Positions 1-6,011 of a stretch of 8,819 nucleotides of DNA are shown in pieces (position 1 is the stretch's first letter; each line of letters begins with the position of its first letter). Below the pieces are notes generated by a model that was not told the origin of the DNA, made no database searches, and saw only the letters and a program-made list of their open reading frames with translations. The DNA lies in assembly GCA_910578405.1 (NCBI GenBank), contig CAJTQO010000005.1:1-8819 (forward strand). The letters run 5' to 3'. A program made the translations under genes and the position numbers. Source of the stretch: an uncultured Lachnospiraceae bacterium (GTDB lineage Bacteria > Bacillota > Clostridia > Lachnospirales > Lachnospiraceae).

Positions 1-234
1 GCCGCCAACTGAACCGTCCCCCTCTGCTCCCTCCATCTCTGCGGCGCTGTCTTCATGCTCCAAAACCAACACCGGGGCTTCCTGAGCCATCCTTTTCCTT
101 TGCGCCTCCTCTTCTTTCTTGTTCGTCCATACTACCACGCCCAAAATAAGCAATAGGCAAAGGCTTACCCCCACCGCCATGTATTTCATAGATAACCTTG
201 AATTACTATATTCATATTCTCCTGGCAACCGCAT
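1..234 (-). CDS. Membrane-anchored protein of unknown function, N-terminal part only
   Basis: This is the first 78 codons of a leftward gene that runs off the left edge. The ATG at 232-234 is preceded by a strong AGGAGG site six bases away (TATCTG spacer), which fixes the start. The visible protein has a short polar N terminus of about 16 residues (MRLPGEYEYS...), then one hydrophobic segment at roughly residues 18-35 (MKYMAVGVSLCLLLILGVVV) and a charged stretch (TNKKEEEAQRKRM). An acidic, Ala/Gly/Glu-rich linker follows. This is the look of a single-pass membrane protein whose main domain lies outside the window, possibly a cell-wall or envelope protein. The extracytoplasmic domain cannot be identified from this part. 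It is divergent from the gene starting at 544. Confidence 0.72.
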   Translation of the reverse strand, partial: MRLPGEYEYSNSRLSMKYMAVGVSLCLLLILGVVVWTNKKEEEAQRKRMAQEAPVLVLEHEDSAAEMEGAEGDGSVGG

Positions 235-414
235 CAGATACCTCCTATTCCAGTTTAACCCAACACACCACCCGTCCGGAATCCGTTTCCTTCCTGAATG
301 GAATATGCACAACCATACCACATAAAATTAGCACGAATTTTCAAACTTCGCAATCAATTCACAAAAACTTCATAAATGAAAATTTGCAATCCACTACCCA
401 ACCTCTACTTCGCG

Positions 415-423
415 TGCTATAAT
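415..423 (+). promoter_or_regulatory. Extended -10 promoter for the 216-residue helical protein
   Basis: The bases TGCTATAAT match the extended -10 consensus exactly (TGn plus TATAAT). No TTGACA-like -35 lies at the right distance, and extended -10 promoters often tolerate this. Transcription would begin near 430, just before the inverted repeat at 433-468. Confidence 0.5.
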
Positions 424-432
424 ATAATTATA

Positions 433-468
433 CATCAATAATATGTTGTTTTTTGTAAATTATTGATG
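433..468 (+). repeat. 10-bp perfect inverted repeat in the leader
   Basis: CATCAATAAT at 433-442 is the exact reverse complement of ATTATTGATG at 459-468, with a 16-base AT-rich loop that includes a T6 run (449-454). It lies immediately after the predicted transcription start. It could be an operator for an unknown regulator or an RNA hairpin in the 5' leader. It is AT-rich and lacks a T tract after the stem, so it is not a standard terminator. Confidence 0.55.
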
Positions 469-543
469 AAATATGTATCTGTCACCAAGGGATTTCTTTT
501 CATTTTTCTTTGGGACAATCCCTATATACAGAAAGGAGTTTTT

Positions 544-1194
544 ATGACAGAATTCGCCAAAATACTGGACCGTATTGATATCAGCCGCGTTGCCGCTTAT
601 TTCCTGTATGGTTCCGAACCCACTGACGCAGTCACAGATTCTTATGAAGAAAGGGTCAGCGCTTCCTACAAAGAAGTTTATGCGAAGCTGGAAGCATTAT
701 TCCCAACAGCCAGCAGAACCGATGCGAAACTGCAGGACGTTGTAGCCGATTTTGCTTTTGCCCAAAGCGACGCTTATCTGCAAATAGGGGTCATGATCGG
801 CTTCCAGCTCTACAAAGTATTGGACAAAGGATACTACAGCCCACAAAATGCGGGCATTGATAAAGTAATCAAAAATTATCTTTCTTCCTCTGCCCCTTTC
901 CAGGATTTGCAGCAGGAAAGAGAACATCTTCTGGACAATTTTTTGGAAGGGAACAGACACCATTCCATGGAAAATATCCTTGAAAAAAACGAAGGTTATC
1001 AACACGCCCTGCAGGAATGCAGCGAGGAATTTCAGAAACTGGAGCAATACAGCCTGACAAAGGAGCAGCAGTCTGCCGTTGACCGGCTTGTCTCCGCTGC
1101 CAACGCCATCGGTTCCGAATACGGCGCGGCTGCATATCGGCAGGGGTTTTATGACGCCAGGAAACTTATGTTGGAATTTTTTCAGGCGCCGTAA
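544..1194 (+). CDS. Conserved-looking all-helical protein of unknown function, 216 aa
   Basis: The start at ATG 544 is chosen because GAAAGGAG lies five bases upstream. The frame is open further upstream to a TTG at 463, but that extension overlaps the leader and has no ribosome binding site. The protein is rich in Glu, Gln, Ala and Leu, has no signal peptide or membrane segment, and should be soluble, cytoplasmic and alpha-helical. Two stretches look related: residues 42-92, ending in DAYLQIGVMIGFQLYKVL, and residues 163-213, ending in GSEYGAAAYRQGFYDARKLM. Each ends in a helix where Tyr and Gly-Phe alternate with small residues, suggesting an internal duplication. The pattern recalls small helical uncharacterised proteins common in Lachnospiraceae (possibly DUF6809-like), but this assignment is from memory and weak. 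The gene is monocistronic and ends at a hairpin terminator. No function can be assigned. Confidence 0.8.
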   Translation: MTEFAKILDRIDISRVAAYFLYGSEPTDAVTDSYEERVSASYKEVYAKLEALFPTASRTDAKLQDVVADFAFAQSDAYLQIGVMIGFQLYKVLDKGYYSPQNAGIDKVIKNYLSSSAPFQDLQQEREHLLDNFLEGNRHHSMENILEKNEGYQHALQECSEEFQKLEQYSLTKEQQSAVDRLVSAANAIGSEYGAAAYRQGFYDARKLMLEFFQAP

Positions 1195-1229
1195 AGACAA
1201 CCCCTCCGGTTCGCTCTAGTGTTCCATTA

Positions 1230-1262
1230 AAAATGGCTATGCGAAGAACACATAGCCATTTT
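1230..1262. terminator. Bidirectional intrinsic terminator between convergent genes
   Basis: AAAATGGCTATG (1230-1241) and CATAGCCATTTT (1251-1262) form a perfect 12-bp stem with a 9-base loop. The stem is flanked by A residues on the left and T residues on the right, so it can end transcription both ways: T4 on the plus strand and T5 on the minus strand. It serves the rightward gene ending at 1194 and the leftward operon ending at 1278. Confidence 0.85.
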
Positions 1263-1277
1263 CAACCAACCTTTTCC

Positions 1278-2786
1278 TTAAAATCTCTTAATCTTTTTAG
1301 AAGGCGTTTTTTCAAATTCGGTATCGCGCACCTTTAGCCCATATATTTTCTTATAAGCGGCCGCGCCTTTGTTATAATCATCAATCAGCCCCTGCAAAGC
1401 GGCACGGATATCCGATATCCTCTTCTTTTTGGCATAATCGTAATCCGGGTAAATCTCCGCTTCAATAACTCCCTCATTCTCCCGCACAAGAATTTCCTGT
1501 ACCAGCCGCTGTTCCCCCAGCTTATTCTCCAATTCTTCCGGCGATACATTTTCCCCGTTCTTTGTAATAATCAGGTTTTTCTTCCTCCCGGTCAGATATA
1601 CGAAGCCCTCCTCATCCGCATATCCCAGGTCGCCCGTTTTCAGCCAGCCGTCCTGCAAAGCCTCAGCAGTTTCCTCCGGCATCTTATAATATCCCTGCAT
1701 TACGCTGCTGCCCTTTACCCACAGCTCTTCGTCCACCGTCTTTGCCTCACAGTTTGGCAATAGCTGTCCTACAGAGTCTTTACGGATATTCCAGCTTAAA
1801 TTCGTACTGATTACAGGGGAACACTCCGTCATCCCATACCCCTGCTGGATGGTAATCCCATAACGGGCAAATAAGTCAATGTATGCTGGATTCAAATATG
1901 CCCCGCCGCTGCAGATTGTATGAAACTGCTTCCCAAACACCTTGGCTTTTATAACTGCCGGAGGAAGCCATGCGCTCTCTTCCAATTTCTTTGCCATCGT
2001 TTCTATCATCAACGGCACCATCAATATCATATTGGGCTGGAACAGCTTAATATTTTTGGCTACCCGCAGCAAAGAATCATTGATGCAAATCACGCTCCCA
2101 AGGGAAATCCCTTTTAAAATATCCATACTCAGACAATACGCATGATGGATGGGAAGCACAGACATTATAACTGTCCGTTCCGGTATCTTCATATCCAGGC
2201 AAGTGGCATTTTCCGCCATATTCCTGTGAGTTAACATTACCCCTTTGCTTTTTCCTGTCGTGCCGGAAGTAAACATAATCGTACAAAGGGAATCCGCATC
2301 GGGCGTAAAACCATAAGCCCCTTCATGCTCTCTTAACATCTGCCACAAAGACAGCGTATCCCCATCGCTTTCCTCCTCTTGCATGGAAATCAAATGCTTA
2401 AGCTTCGGACAGCGGTCTTTCACAATCGCCATCACATCCTTACGGATTTCATCCGCCACCAGAACTGTCACATCTGCCCGGTCTACCAGTTCACATACTT
2501 CTTCTGCCGGAAGTCCCGCGTCCAACGGCACCGCTACGCTTCCACAGTCCACTATGCCAAAATAAGAAACCAGCCATGCATAAGAAGTCGCGCCTATCAC
2601 TGCAATATGCCCGCCTTTCTCACCCAAAGCCTCCAACGCCCTGGAAAAACTCTCGCTGTCCTTGCGCAACTGGCTATACGTCTTGGCTTCCACCACATCT
2701 TTCTTCACTTTGTAACGAACCGCTTCTTCCTCCCCAAACCGCTGCTGCGCCTGCACCAGAATCTCACGGATTGTACTGTAAACCAT
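1278..2786 (-). CDS. AMP-forming acyl ligase (acyl-CoA / acyl-ACP synthetase family), 502 aa
   Basis: This is an ANL-superfamily adenylating enzyme. It activates a carboxylic acid with ATP and passes the acyl group to a thiol, here probably the phosphopantetheine arm of the carrier protein encoded just upstream. Core motifs are all present: the P-loop TSGTTGKSKG (173-182), YGMTE (317-321), TGD (384-386), GRKK (400-403) and a C-terminal TPSKKIKR with catalytic Lys about 498. The region VLPIHHAYCLSMD (209-221) and the TKNGENVSPEE stretch look more like long-chain fatty acyl ligases than amino-acid adenylation domains, so a fatty acid is the likely substrate (inference). The start at 2786 has GGAGGAGG upstream; an in-frame ATG at 2828 would add 14 residues that include this ribosome binding site. 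It is the last gene of the operon, 51 bases after the ACP gene, and is followed by the terminator hairpin. Length is normal for a soluble cytoplasmic ligase. Confidence 0.93.
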   Translation of the reverse strand: MVYSTIREILVQAQQRFGEEEAVRYKVKKDVVEAKTYSQLRKDSESFSRALEALGEKGGHIAVIGATSYAWLVSYFGIVDCGSVAVPLDAGLPAEEVCELVDRADVTVLVADEIRKDVMAIVKDRCPKLKHLISMQEEESDGDTLSLWQMLREHEGAYGFTPDADSLCTIMFTSGTTGKSKGVMLTHRNMAENATCLDMKIPERTVIMSVLPIHHAYCLSMDILKGISLGSVICINDSLLRVAKNIKLFQPNMILMVPLMIETMAKKLEESAWLPPAVIKAKVFGKQFHTICSGGAYLNPAYIDLFARYGITIQQGYGMTECSPVISTNLSWNIRKDSVGQLLPNCEAKTVDEELWVKGSSVMQGYYKMPEETAEALQDGWLKTGDLGYADEEGFVYLTGRKKNLIITKNGENVSPEELENKLGEQRLVQEILVRENEGVIEAEIYPDYDYAKKKRISDIRAALQGLIDDYNKGAAAYKKIYGLKVRDTEFEKTPSKKIKRF

Positions 2787-2837
2787 CTTACCCCTCCTCC
2801 TGTGGAAACCCCTGTTCCCATCCTCCAATATGCCGCC

Positions 2838-3065
2838 CTAGACAGACAATTTTTCCAAATATTCCACAGCCTCACCGACCGTACGGATATTAGCCGCTTC
2901 CTGCTCATCCACTTCCACATCAAACGTATCTTCCAATTCCCCCAACATACTCATGAAATCAAAGGAAGTAAAGCCAAGATCTTCCATAAAACGGGATTCC
3001 GGCTTTACTGCCGCAGCATCCACCTCTACATAATTGCAAATAATTCCTACCAGTTTCTCAAACAT
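2838..3065 (-). CDS. Acyl carrier protein (stand-alone, phosphopantetheine-binding), 75 aa
   Basis: This is a small acidic four-helix carrier protein that would hold the activated acyl group as a thioester. The attachment site is Ser34 in DLGFTSFDF (codon at 2964-2966). This replaces the usual DSL of fatty-acid ACPs by TSF, but the surrounding pattern (R-F-x-E-D-L-G before; E-L-E-D-x-F-x-V-E-V after) is typical. Length matches the family. The start at 3065 is chosen because GAGGAGG lies eight bases upstream; the longer frame to 3101 starts upstream of this site. It lies between the condensation gene (70-base gap) and the ligase gene (51-base gap), so it is probably a dedicated carrier rather than the housekeeping ACP of fatty acid synthesis. 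No phosphopantetheinyl transferase gene is in the window, so it must be activated by an enzyme encoded elsewhere. Confidence 0.93.
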   Translation of the reverse strand: MFEKLVGIICNYVEVDAAAVKPESRFMEDLGFTSFDFMSMLGELEDTFDVEVDEQEAANIRTVGEAVEYLEKLSV

Positions 3066-3135
3066 CTTCCCATCCTCCTCTTTTCTATTCCCATTCCGCA
3101 TCCCATTGGAAAACGCCCTTACATCTATATCCGCC

Positions 3136-4539
3136 TTAAATTAGCTTCATGATTTCCCCTATGCTGAGTTCGGGATTTTCCGCCCCTTTGAACATAATCT
3201 TGCAAAGGTAATAATACAAATATTCCAACTGCTTCCTGGACACTGCCTCTACCTGATGTTCGAAGTTGAAATCCAGCCCATTGTCATCCGGCCTGTGCAT
3301 AACGGTCAGGTACATTGCCTGCGTCGTTGCGCCGTTCGGGTACCATTTTGTCTTATATTTTATCCCCCCTAATTTGTCCAGTCCCTTCTCCTGCAAAGTC
3401 AAAGGCTGATAGGTTAAGGACATCGGCTCATAAGTACGCCCGCCTTCGTTATGGTAAACCTGGCCTCTGTATGTAAAATAAGCCACCGGGTCATAATTTG
3501 CATGGCGGAACATCTCGTTTTGTTTATCACGGATTTCATATATCCCTTCCAGGAAAGTCTTCTCCTGCGGTATTACGGTACGGAACGGGAAAGAATGGAT
3601 TCTTGTCCCCCCTGACTTCTTCTCCATCAAAGTCGCCCGCCTGGCTATGGCCGTATTGATGGAGACATCATCATTTCCGTTCATTTTCTGGAAGTAAGTC
3701 CGTAACCCCATCAGCAACAGGCATACAAGCGACACATGGTATTTTTCGCAAAAATCCATCAGACGTTTGGTCGGCTCCGCTTCCAGATGGAAAATATCCA
3801 AAGCGGAATCTACCGAATCCGATGCGTTGACCGCTGCCCTCAACTGTGGATTTCCGGTTTTTTTGCGTTCCTCTTCCAATTTCTGCGGCCCGTCAATCCA
3901 GTTGTAAATCGGCTCCGAATCTTCAATCAGCTTGTGGAAAAATGCAGCGTCCCGCTCCTTCGCTTTCCCGCCAGCCTCGTACGCCAAATCTTTTTTTACC
4001 TGTTCAATGTAAGAAGACATCTCTTTGGGATAAGGCACATCCTCAAACATGGCATTGCAGTACAATTCTATAATATCTTTCATAAAACAAATCAGTGACT
4101 GGGCATCCATCGTTAAATGATCCACCAACAGATAAAGCCCATTGTATCCGTCCGGCGTCCGAATCATAACTATACGGTTCATCGGGGAATCTTCTAACTG
4201 AAACGGCTCTTCCGTCCATCCGCGCATTACCGCCTCTGCTTCTTCCATCGTTTTTCCGCTAAAATCCACAAATTCAATGTCCCGTTCTTCCTTGTCCGCC
4301 ACATACTGGTAACATTCCCCTTCCTTATCCAAAGCAAACCGCAGCCTCATGGACTCACAGCGCTCATAAGCTTTATAAATGCTCTGCTTTAACGCTTCCC
4401 AATCAAGCTCCGTCTCTATCGTAAGGCTCGTGCCAATATTCACCACCTGTTTCTTCGGGCAGAACTTCTGATAGAAAAAATGGAACTTCTGCGCGACTGT
4501 CAAAGGATACACCTGATACCCCTTCCTTGTTTTCATCAT
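3136..4539 (-). CDS. Stand-alone condensation-domain acyltransferase (NRPS C-domain superfamily), 467 aa
   Basis: The protein has the chloramphenicol-acetyltransferase-like fold motifs of NRPS condensation domains: a C1-like LTVAQKFHFFY near residues 13-23, a C2-like RCESMRLRF at 60-68 and the active-site motif as DHLTMDA at 140-146. The catalytic His141 and the Asp145 are kept, but the first His of the usual HHxxxDG is Asp and the final Gly is Ala. Such enzymes join a carrier-bound acyl group to an amine or alcohol. A single 467-residue unit with no fused carrier or adenylation domain fits a discrete acyltransferase working with the separate ACP and ligase encoded after it. The ATG at 4539 overlaps the hydrolase stop codon in an ATGA arrangement, with GGAGGG eight bases upstream, so translation is probably coupled. 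No membrane segment is evident. The acceptor is unknown. A PapA-like ester-forming role is an alternative to amide formation. Confidence 0.88.
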   Translation of the reverse strand: MMKTRKGYQVYPLTVAQKFHFFYQKFCPKKQVVNIGTSLTIETELDWEALKQSIYKAYERCESMRLRFALDKEGECYQYVADKEERDIEFVDFSGKTMEEAEAVMRGWTEEPFQLEDSPMNRIVMIRTPDGYNGLYLLVDHLTMDAQSLICFMKDIIELYCNAMFEDVPYPKEMSSYIEQVKKDLAYEAGGKAKERDAAFFHKLIEDSEPIYNWIDGPQKLEEERKKTGNPQLRAAVNASDSVDSALDIFHLEAEPTKRLMDFCEKYHVSLVCLLLMGLRTYFQKMNGNDDVSINTAIARRATLMEKKSGGTRIHSFPFRTVIPQEKTFLEGIYEIRDKQNEMFRHANYDPVAYFTYRGQVYHNEGGRTYEPMSLTYQPLTLQEKGLDKLGGIKYKTKWYPNGATTQAMYLTVMHRPDDNGLDFNFEHQVEAVSRKQLEYLYYYLCKIMFKGAENPELSIGEIMKLI

Positions 4540-5477
4540 TTTATAATCCCTCCAAGAAAATCATCCAAAGCCTTCTCATAGGCTTCCCTGTCTTTGTAAT
4601 AGCTCTCTGCATGCGCCGCCCCTTCCACAATCAGCTTCTTTGCCCCATGACAATTCCTGTAAATCTCATCGCACATGGCAGTCGGCACAAAAGCATCGGC
4701 GCTCCCATGAATCAGCAGCGTTGGCACGTCAATTCTGGCCGCTTCCCTTGCCGCATTGCATTCATCCAGCCCATACCCGGCCAATACCCGGTTCACTGCG
4801 TCTGCAATCTGAATCATAGGGAAAGCCGGCAAATGGTACATGGAATGAAGCGCATGGGTAAACACCTCTTTGGGAGACGTAAAGCCACAGTCCGAAACAA
4901 TCCCCTTTACCTGTTTTGGCAGTTCCAGCCCGCCCGTCATCAATACCGTAGCCCCGCCCATGGAAGTCCCATGCAAAAGAATCTGCACCTCATTGCCGCA
5001 TTCCTCCAATACCCAGTCCAGCCAGGCAAGGGCATCATAACGGTCCAGGCAGCCAAACCCTATATATTTCCCCTCACTTAAGCCATGCGCCCTGGCGTCC
5101 GGCAGCAACATCCGGTAGCCATTCCTGAAGTAATAGTCGGATAACCCGATATAATCGTTCATTCCCTGGCTGGTGTAGCCATGGAAACAAACCACAATTT
5201 TATTCCCCTCTCCATTGGGAAAATAAGCGCCATGGAGCTTCAGCCCATCCCTGGAAGTAATGTATACATCCTCATGGGGCTGCGCCAGCATGGCCTCCTT
5301 CCTCTTTTGGATTAGCGGCATATACTGTCCCCAATCCGTCCCTGCCATTTTCATAGTGCGCTCCACCTTCGCATGGCTGCGCCTCATGGTCCGGCGGTAG
5401 AAATAAGCGGAACCTCCTGCCTGCGCCACTGCCAGCAGTCCTGCCAGCACAGCAGCGCGTTTTAATGTTTTTCCCAT
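4536..5477 (-). CDS. Membrane-anchored alpha/beta hydrolase, 313 aa
   Basis: This is a serine hydrolase of the alpha/beta fold. Visible elements are an oxyanion strand CFHGYTSQG (97-105), nucleophile Ser172 in HGTSMGG, acidic residue Asp261 in LLIHGSAD and His289 in GAAHAES, giving a complete catalytic triad. The N terminus (GKTLKRAAVLAGLLAVAQAG) is a signal-anchor, so the enzyme is probably tethered to the membrane. Topology is uncertain. I chose the ATG at 5477, with AAAGGA seven bases upstream. An alternative ATG at 5519 gives 14 more Lys-rich residues, lies six bases after the stop codon of the preceding gene and has a poor ribosome binding site, but could be used through coupling. Its stop overlaps the condensation gene start by four bases. 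In this operon it may release the product, remove misloaded acyl groups or cut a lipid to supply acyl chains. The sequence does not decide between these. Confidence 0.9.
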   Translation of the reverse strand: MGKTLKRAAVLAGLLAVAQAGGSAYFYRRTMRRSHAKVERTMKMAGTDWGQYMPLIQKRKEAMLAQPHEDVYITSRDGLKLHGAYFPNGEGNKIVVCFHGYTSQGMNDYIGLSDYYFRNGYRMLLPDARAHGLSEGKYIGFGCLDRYDALAWLDWVLEECGNEVQILLHGTSMGGATVLMTGGLELPKQVKGIVSDCGFTSPKEVFTHALHSMYHLPAFPMIQIADAVNRVLAGYGLDECNAAREAARIDVPTLLIHGSADAFVPTAMCDEIYRNCHGAKKLIVEGAAHAESYYKDREAYEKALDDFLGGIIK

Positions 5478-5524
5478 CTTATCATCCTTTTTTTGTTTTC
5501 TTCCTGCTGCTTTTGCCATTTCTG

Positions 5525-5872
5525 TTATTTCTTCTTTTTGCCGCCCTTCTTTTTGTCCACCAGCTCCTTAAATTTCAAAGCTTTGTCTATATTCCCTTCC
5601 ACCCGCAGTTTCTGCAATGTCACTGCCACTATCGGATCCAGTTTACCGTCTGCAATTTTCATCAAGGTATCCGCTTCACAGGTAAATATAGCGTCCCTGT
5701 CAAAATACTCATAAGGCTCCACATGCAGTTCCCCATCCTTCACCTCCACATAAAAGATGCCTTCCGCTTCACCCGTAATATTAAACTGATAAGCCAAGTG
5801 TTCCCGTACATCGCTAACGTCAGCCCCCATAAATTCACTCTTCACTTTTGAAAAAAACTCTGCGTATGTCAT
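5525..5872 (-). CDS. SCP2-type sterol/lipid-carrier domain protein, 115 aa
   Basis: Nearly the whole protein matches the pattern of an SCP2 (sterol carrier protein 2) fold: YQFNITGEAEGIFYVEVKDG (28-47), a central strand pair ending in AIFTCEADTLMKIADGKLDP (61-80) and a C-terminal RVEGNIDKALKF (90-101). SCP2 domains bind acyl chains, acyl-CoA or other hydrophobic ligands in a tunnel. The protein ends in a Lys-rich tail (DKKKGGKKKK) that could contact acidic membrane lipids. The start at 5872 is chosen because AGGAGGG lies a few bases upstream; the frame extends to an ATG at 5905 that would include this site. It is the first gene of the five-gene operon, directly after the operator-promoter region. 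A role as carrier for the fatty acid substrate or lipid product is inference from context. Confidence 0.87.
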   Translation of the reverse strand: MTYAEFFSKVKSEFMGADVSDVREHLAYQFNITGEAEGIFYVEVKDGELHVEPYEYFDRDAIFTCEADTLMKIADGKLDPIVAVTLQKLRVEGNIDKALKFKELVDKKKGGKKKK

Positions 5873-5912
5873 ATTTTCCCTCCTATTCCCTTTCCTATCC
5901 TGCATCTAAGAT

Positions 5913-5927
5913 TCGACCGCTGGTCGA
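5913..5927. promoter_or_regulatory. Palindromic operator site 1 (probable TetR-binding site)
   Basis: TCGACC-GCT-GGTCGA is a perfect 6-bp inverted repeat around a 3-base centre. It lies between the operon's likely -10 region and the SCP2 gene start, a position where a bound repressor would block initiation or early elongation. A near-identical copy is at 5956-5970, and a TetR-family gene lies next to both. Confidence 0.75.
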
Positions 5928-5930
5928 TAT

Positions 5931-5970
5931 TCTATACTATTAACTTAGCACCTTTTCGACCGCTGGTCAA
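5931..5970 (-). promoter_or_regulatory. Probable promoter of the five-gene operon
   Basis: Two overlapping readings are possible on the minus strand. One is TTGACC (5965-5970), 17 bases, then TAAGTT (5942-5947) with a TG one base before it. The other is TCGAAA (5954-5959), 17 bases, then TATAGA (5931-5936). Both have their -35 inside operator site 2 and their start region near operator site 1, so TetR binding would shut the promoter either way. Confidence 0.5.
5956..5970. promoter_or_regulatory. Palindromic operator site 2 (probable TetR-binding site)
   Basis: TCGACC-GCT-GGTCAA matches site 1 in 14 of 15 bases, with one change in the last half-site. The shared 14-base block starts at 5912 and 5955, so the sites are 43 bases apart, close to four helical turns. 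On the minus strand its outer half forms a TTGACC box, a likely -35 element of the operon promoter. Confidence 0.75.
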
Positions 5971-5983
5971 TAGATATTTTATA

Positions 5984-6011
5984 AAAGAGGCAAAACATCT
6001 CTTGCCTCTTT
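5984..6011. repeat. 10-bp inverted repeat between the divergent promoters
   Basis: AAAGAGGCAA (5984-5993) and TTGCCTCTTT (6002-6011) form a perfect stem with an 8-base loop. On the plus strand it is followed by CC and a T5 run (6014-6018), so it resembles a weak terminator; on the minus strand a short T run follows. It may insulate the operon promoter from the tetR promoter. Its right arm also supplies the TTGCCT box proposed as the tetR -35. Confidence 0.55.

Larger units (their letters stand above)
235..543. promoter_or_regulatory. Divergent intergenic region between the membrane protein and the helical protein
   Basis: About 309 bases without a gene. On the plus strand an extended -10 element is visible (TGC then TATAAT at 418-423, overlapping a second TATAAT at 423-428), with no good -35. 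This predicts a leader of roughly 110 bases for the gene at 544. The leader holds a perfect 10-bp inverted repeat (433-442 and 459-468) and the ribosome binding site GAAAGGAG five bases before ATG 544. On the minus strand only weak promoter matches were found for the leftward gene (for example a TTGCGA-like box 17 bases before TAATTT). The rest is AT-rich with no recognisable structure. Confidence 0.5.

Noticed and set aside
119..422. Two short plus-strand open frames in and near the left intergenic region
   Set aside because: They overlap the minus-strand membrane protein gene or AT-rich intergenic DNA, have no ribosome binding sites and have unlikely compositions.
488..523. Short AGGGAT / ATCCCT inverted repeat in the leader before ATG 544, considered as a riboswitch or attenuator
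   Set aside because: Only 6 bp with a long loop and no match to a known riboswitch class; it is likely chance.
463..543. Upstream TTG start extending the helical protein by 27 residues
   Set aside because: It lacks a ribosome binding site and the extension passes through the leader and the real ribosome binding site before ATG 544.
697..1200. Open frame of 167 codons antisense to the 216-residue helical protein gene
   Set aside because: No ribosome binding site or recognisable protein pattern; the plus-strand frame has a promoter, a strong ribosome binding site and a terminator.
2379..3152. Long open frame of 257 codons on the plus strand opposite the ligase and ACP genes
   Set aside because: It is antisense to two well-supported genes, its translation is rich in His, Ile, Phe and Arg with no domain pattern, and no ribosome binding site fits. 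It is a shadow of the minus-strand codon usage.
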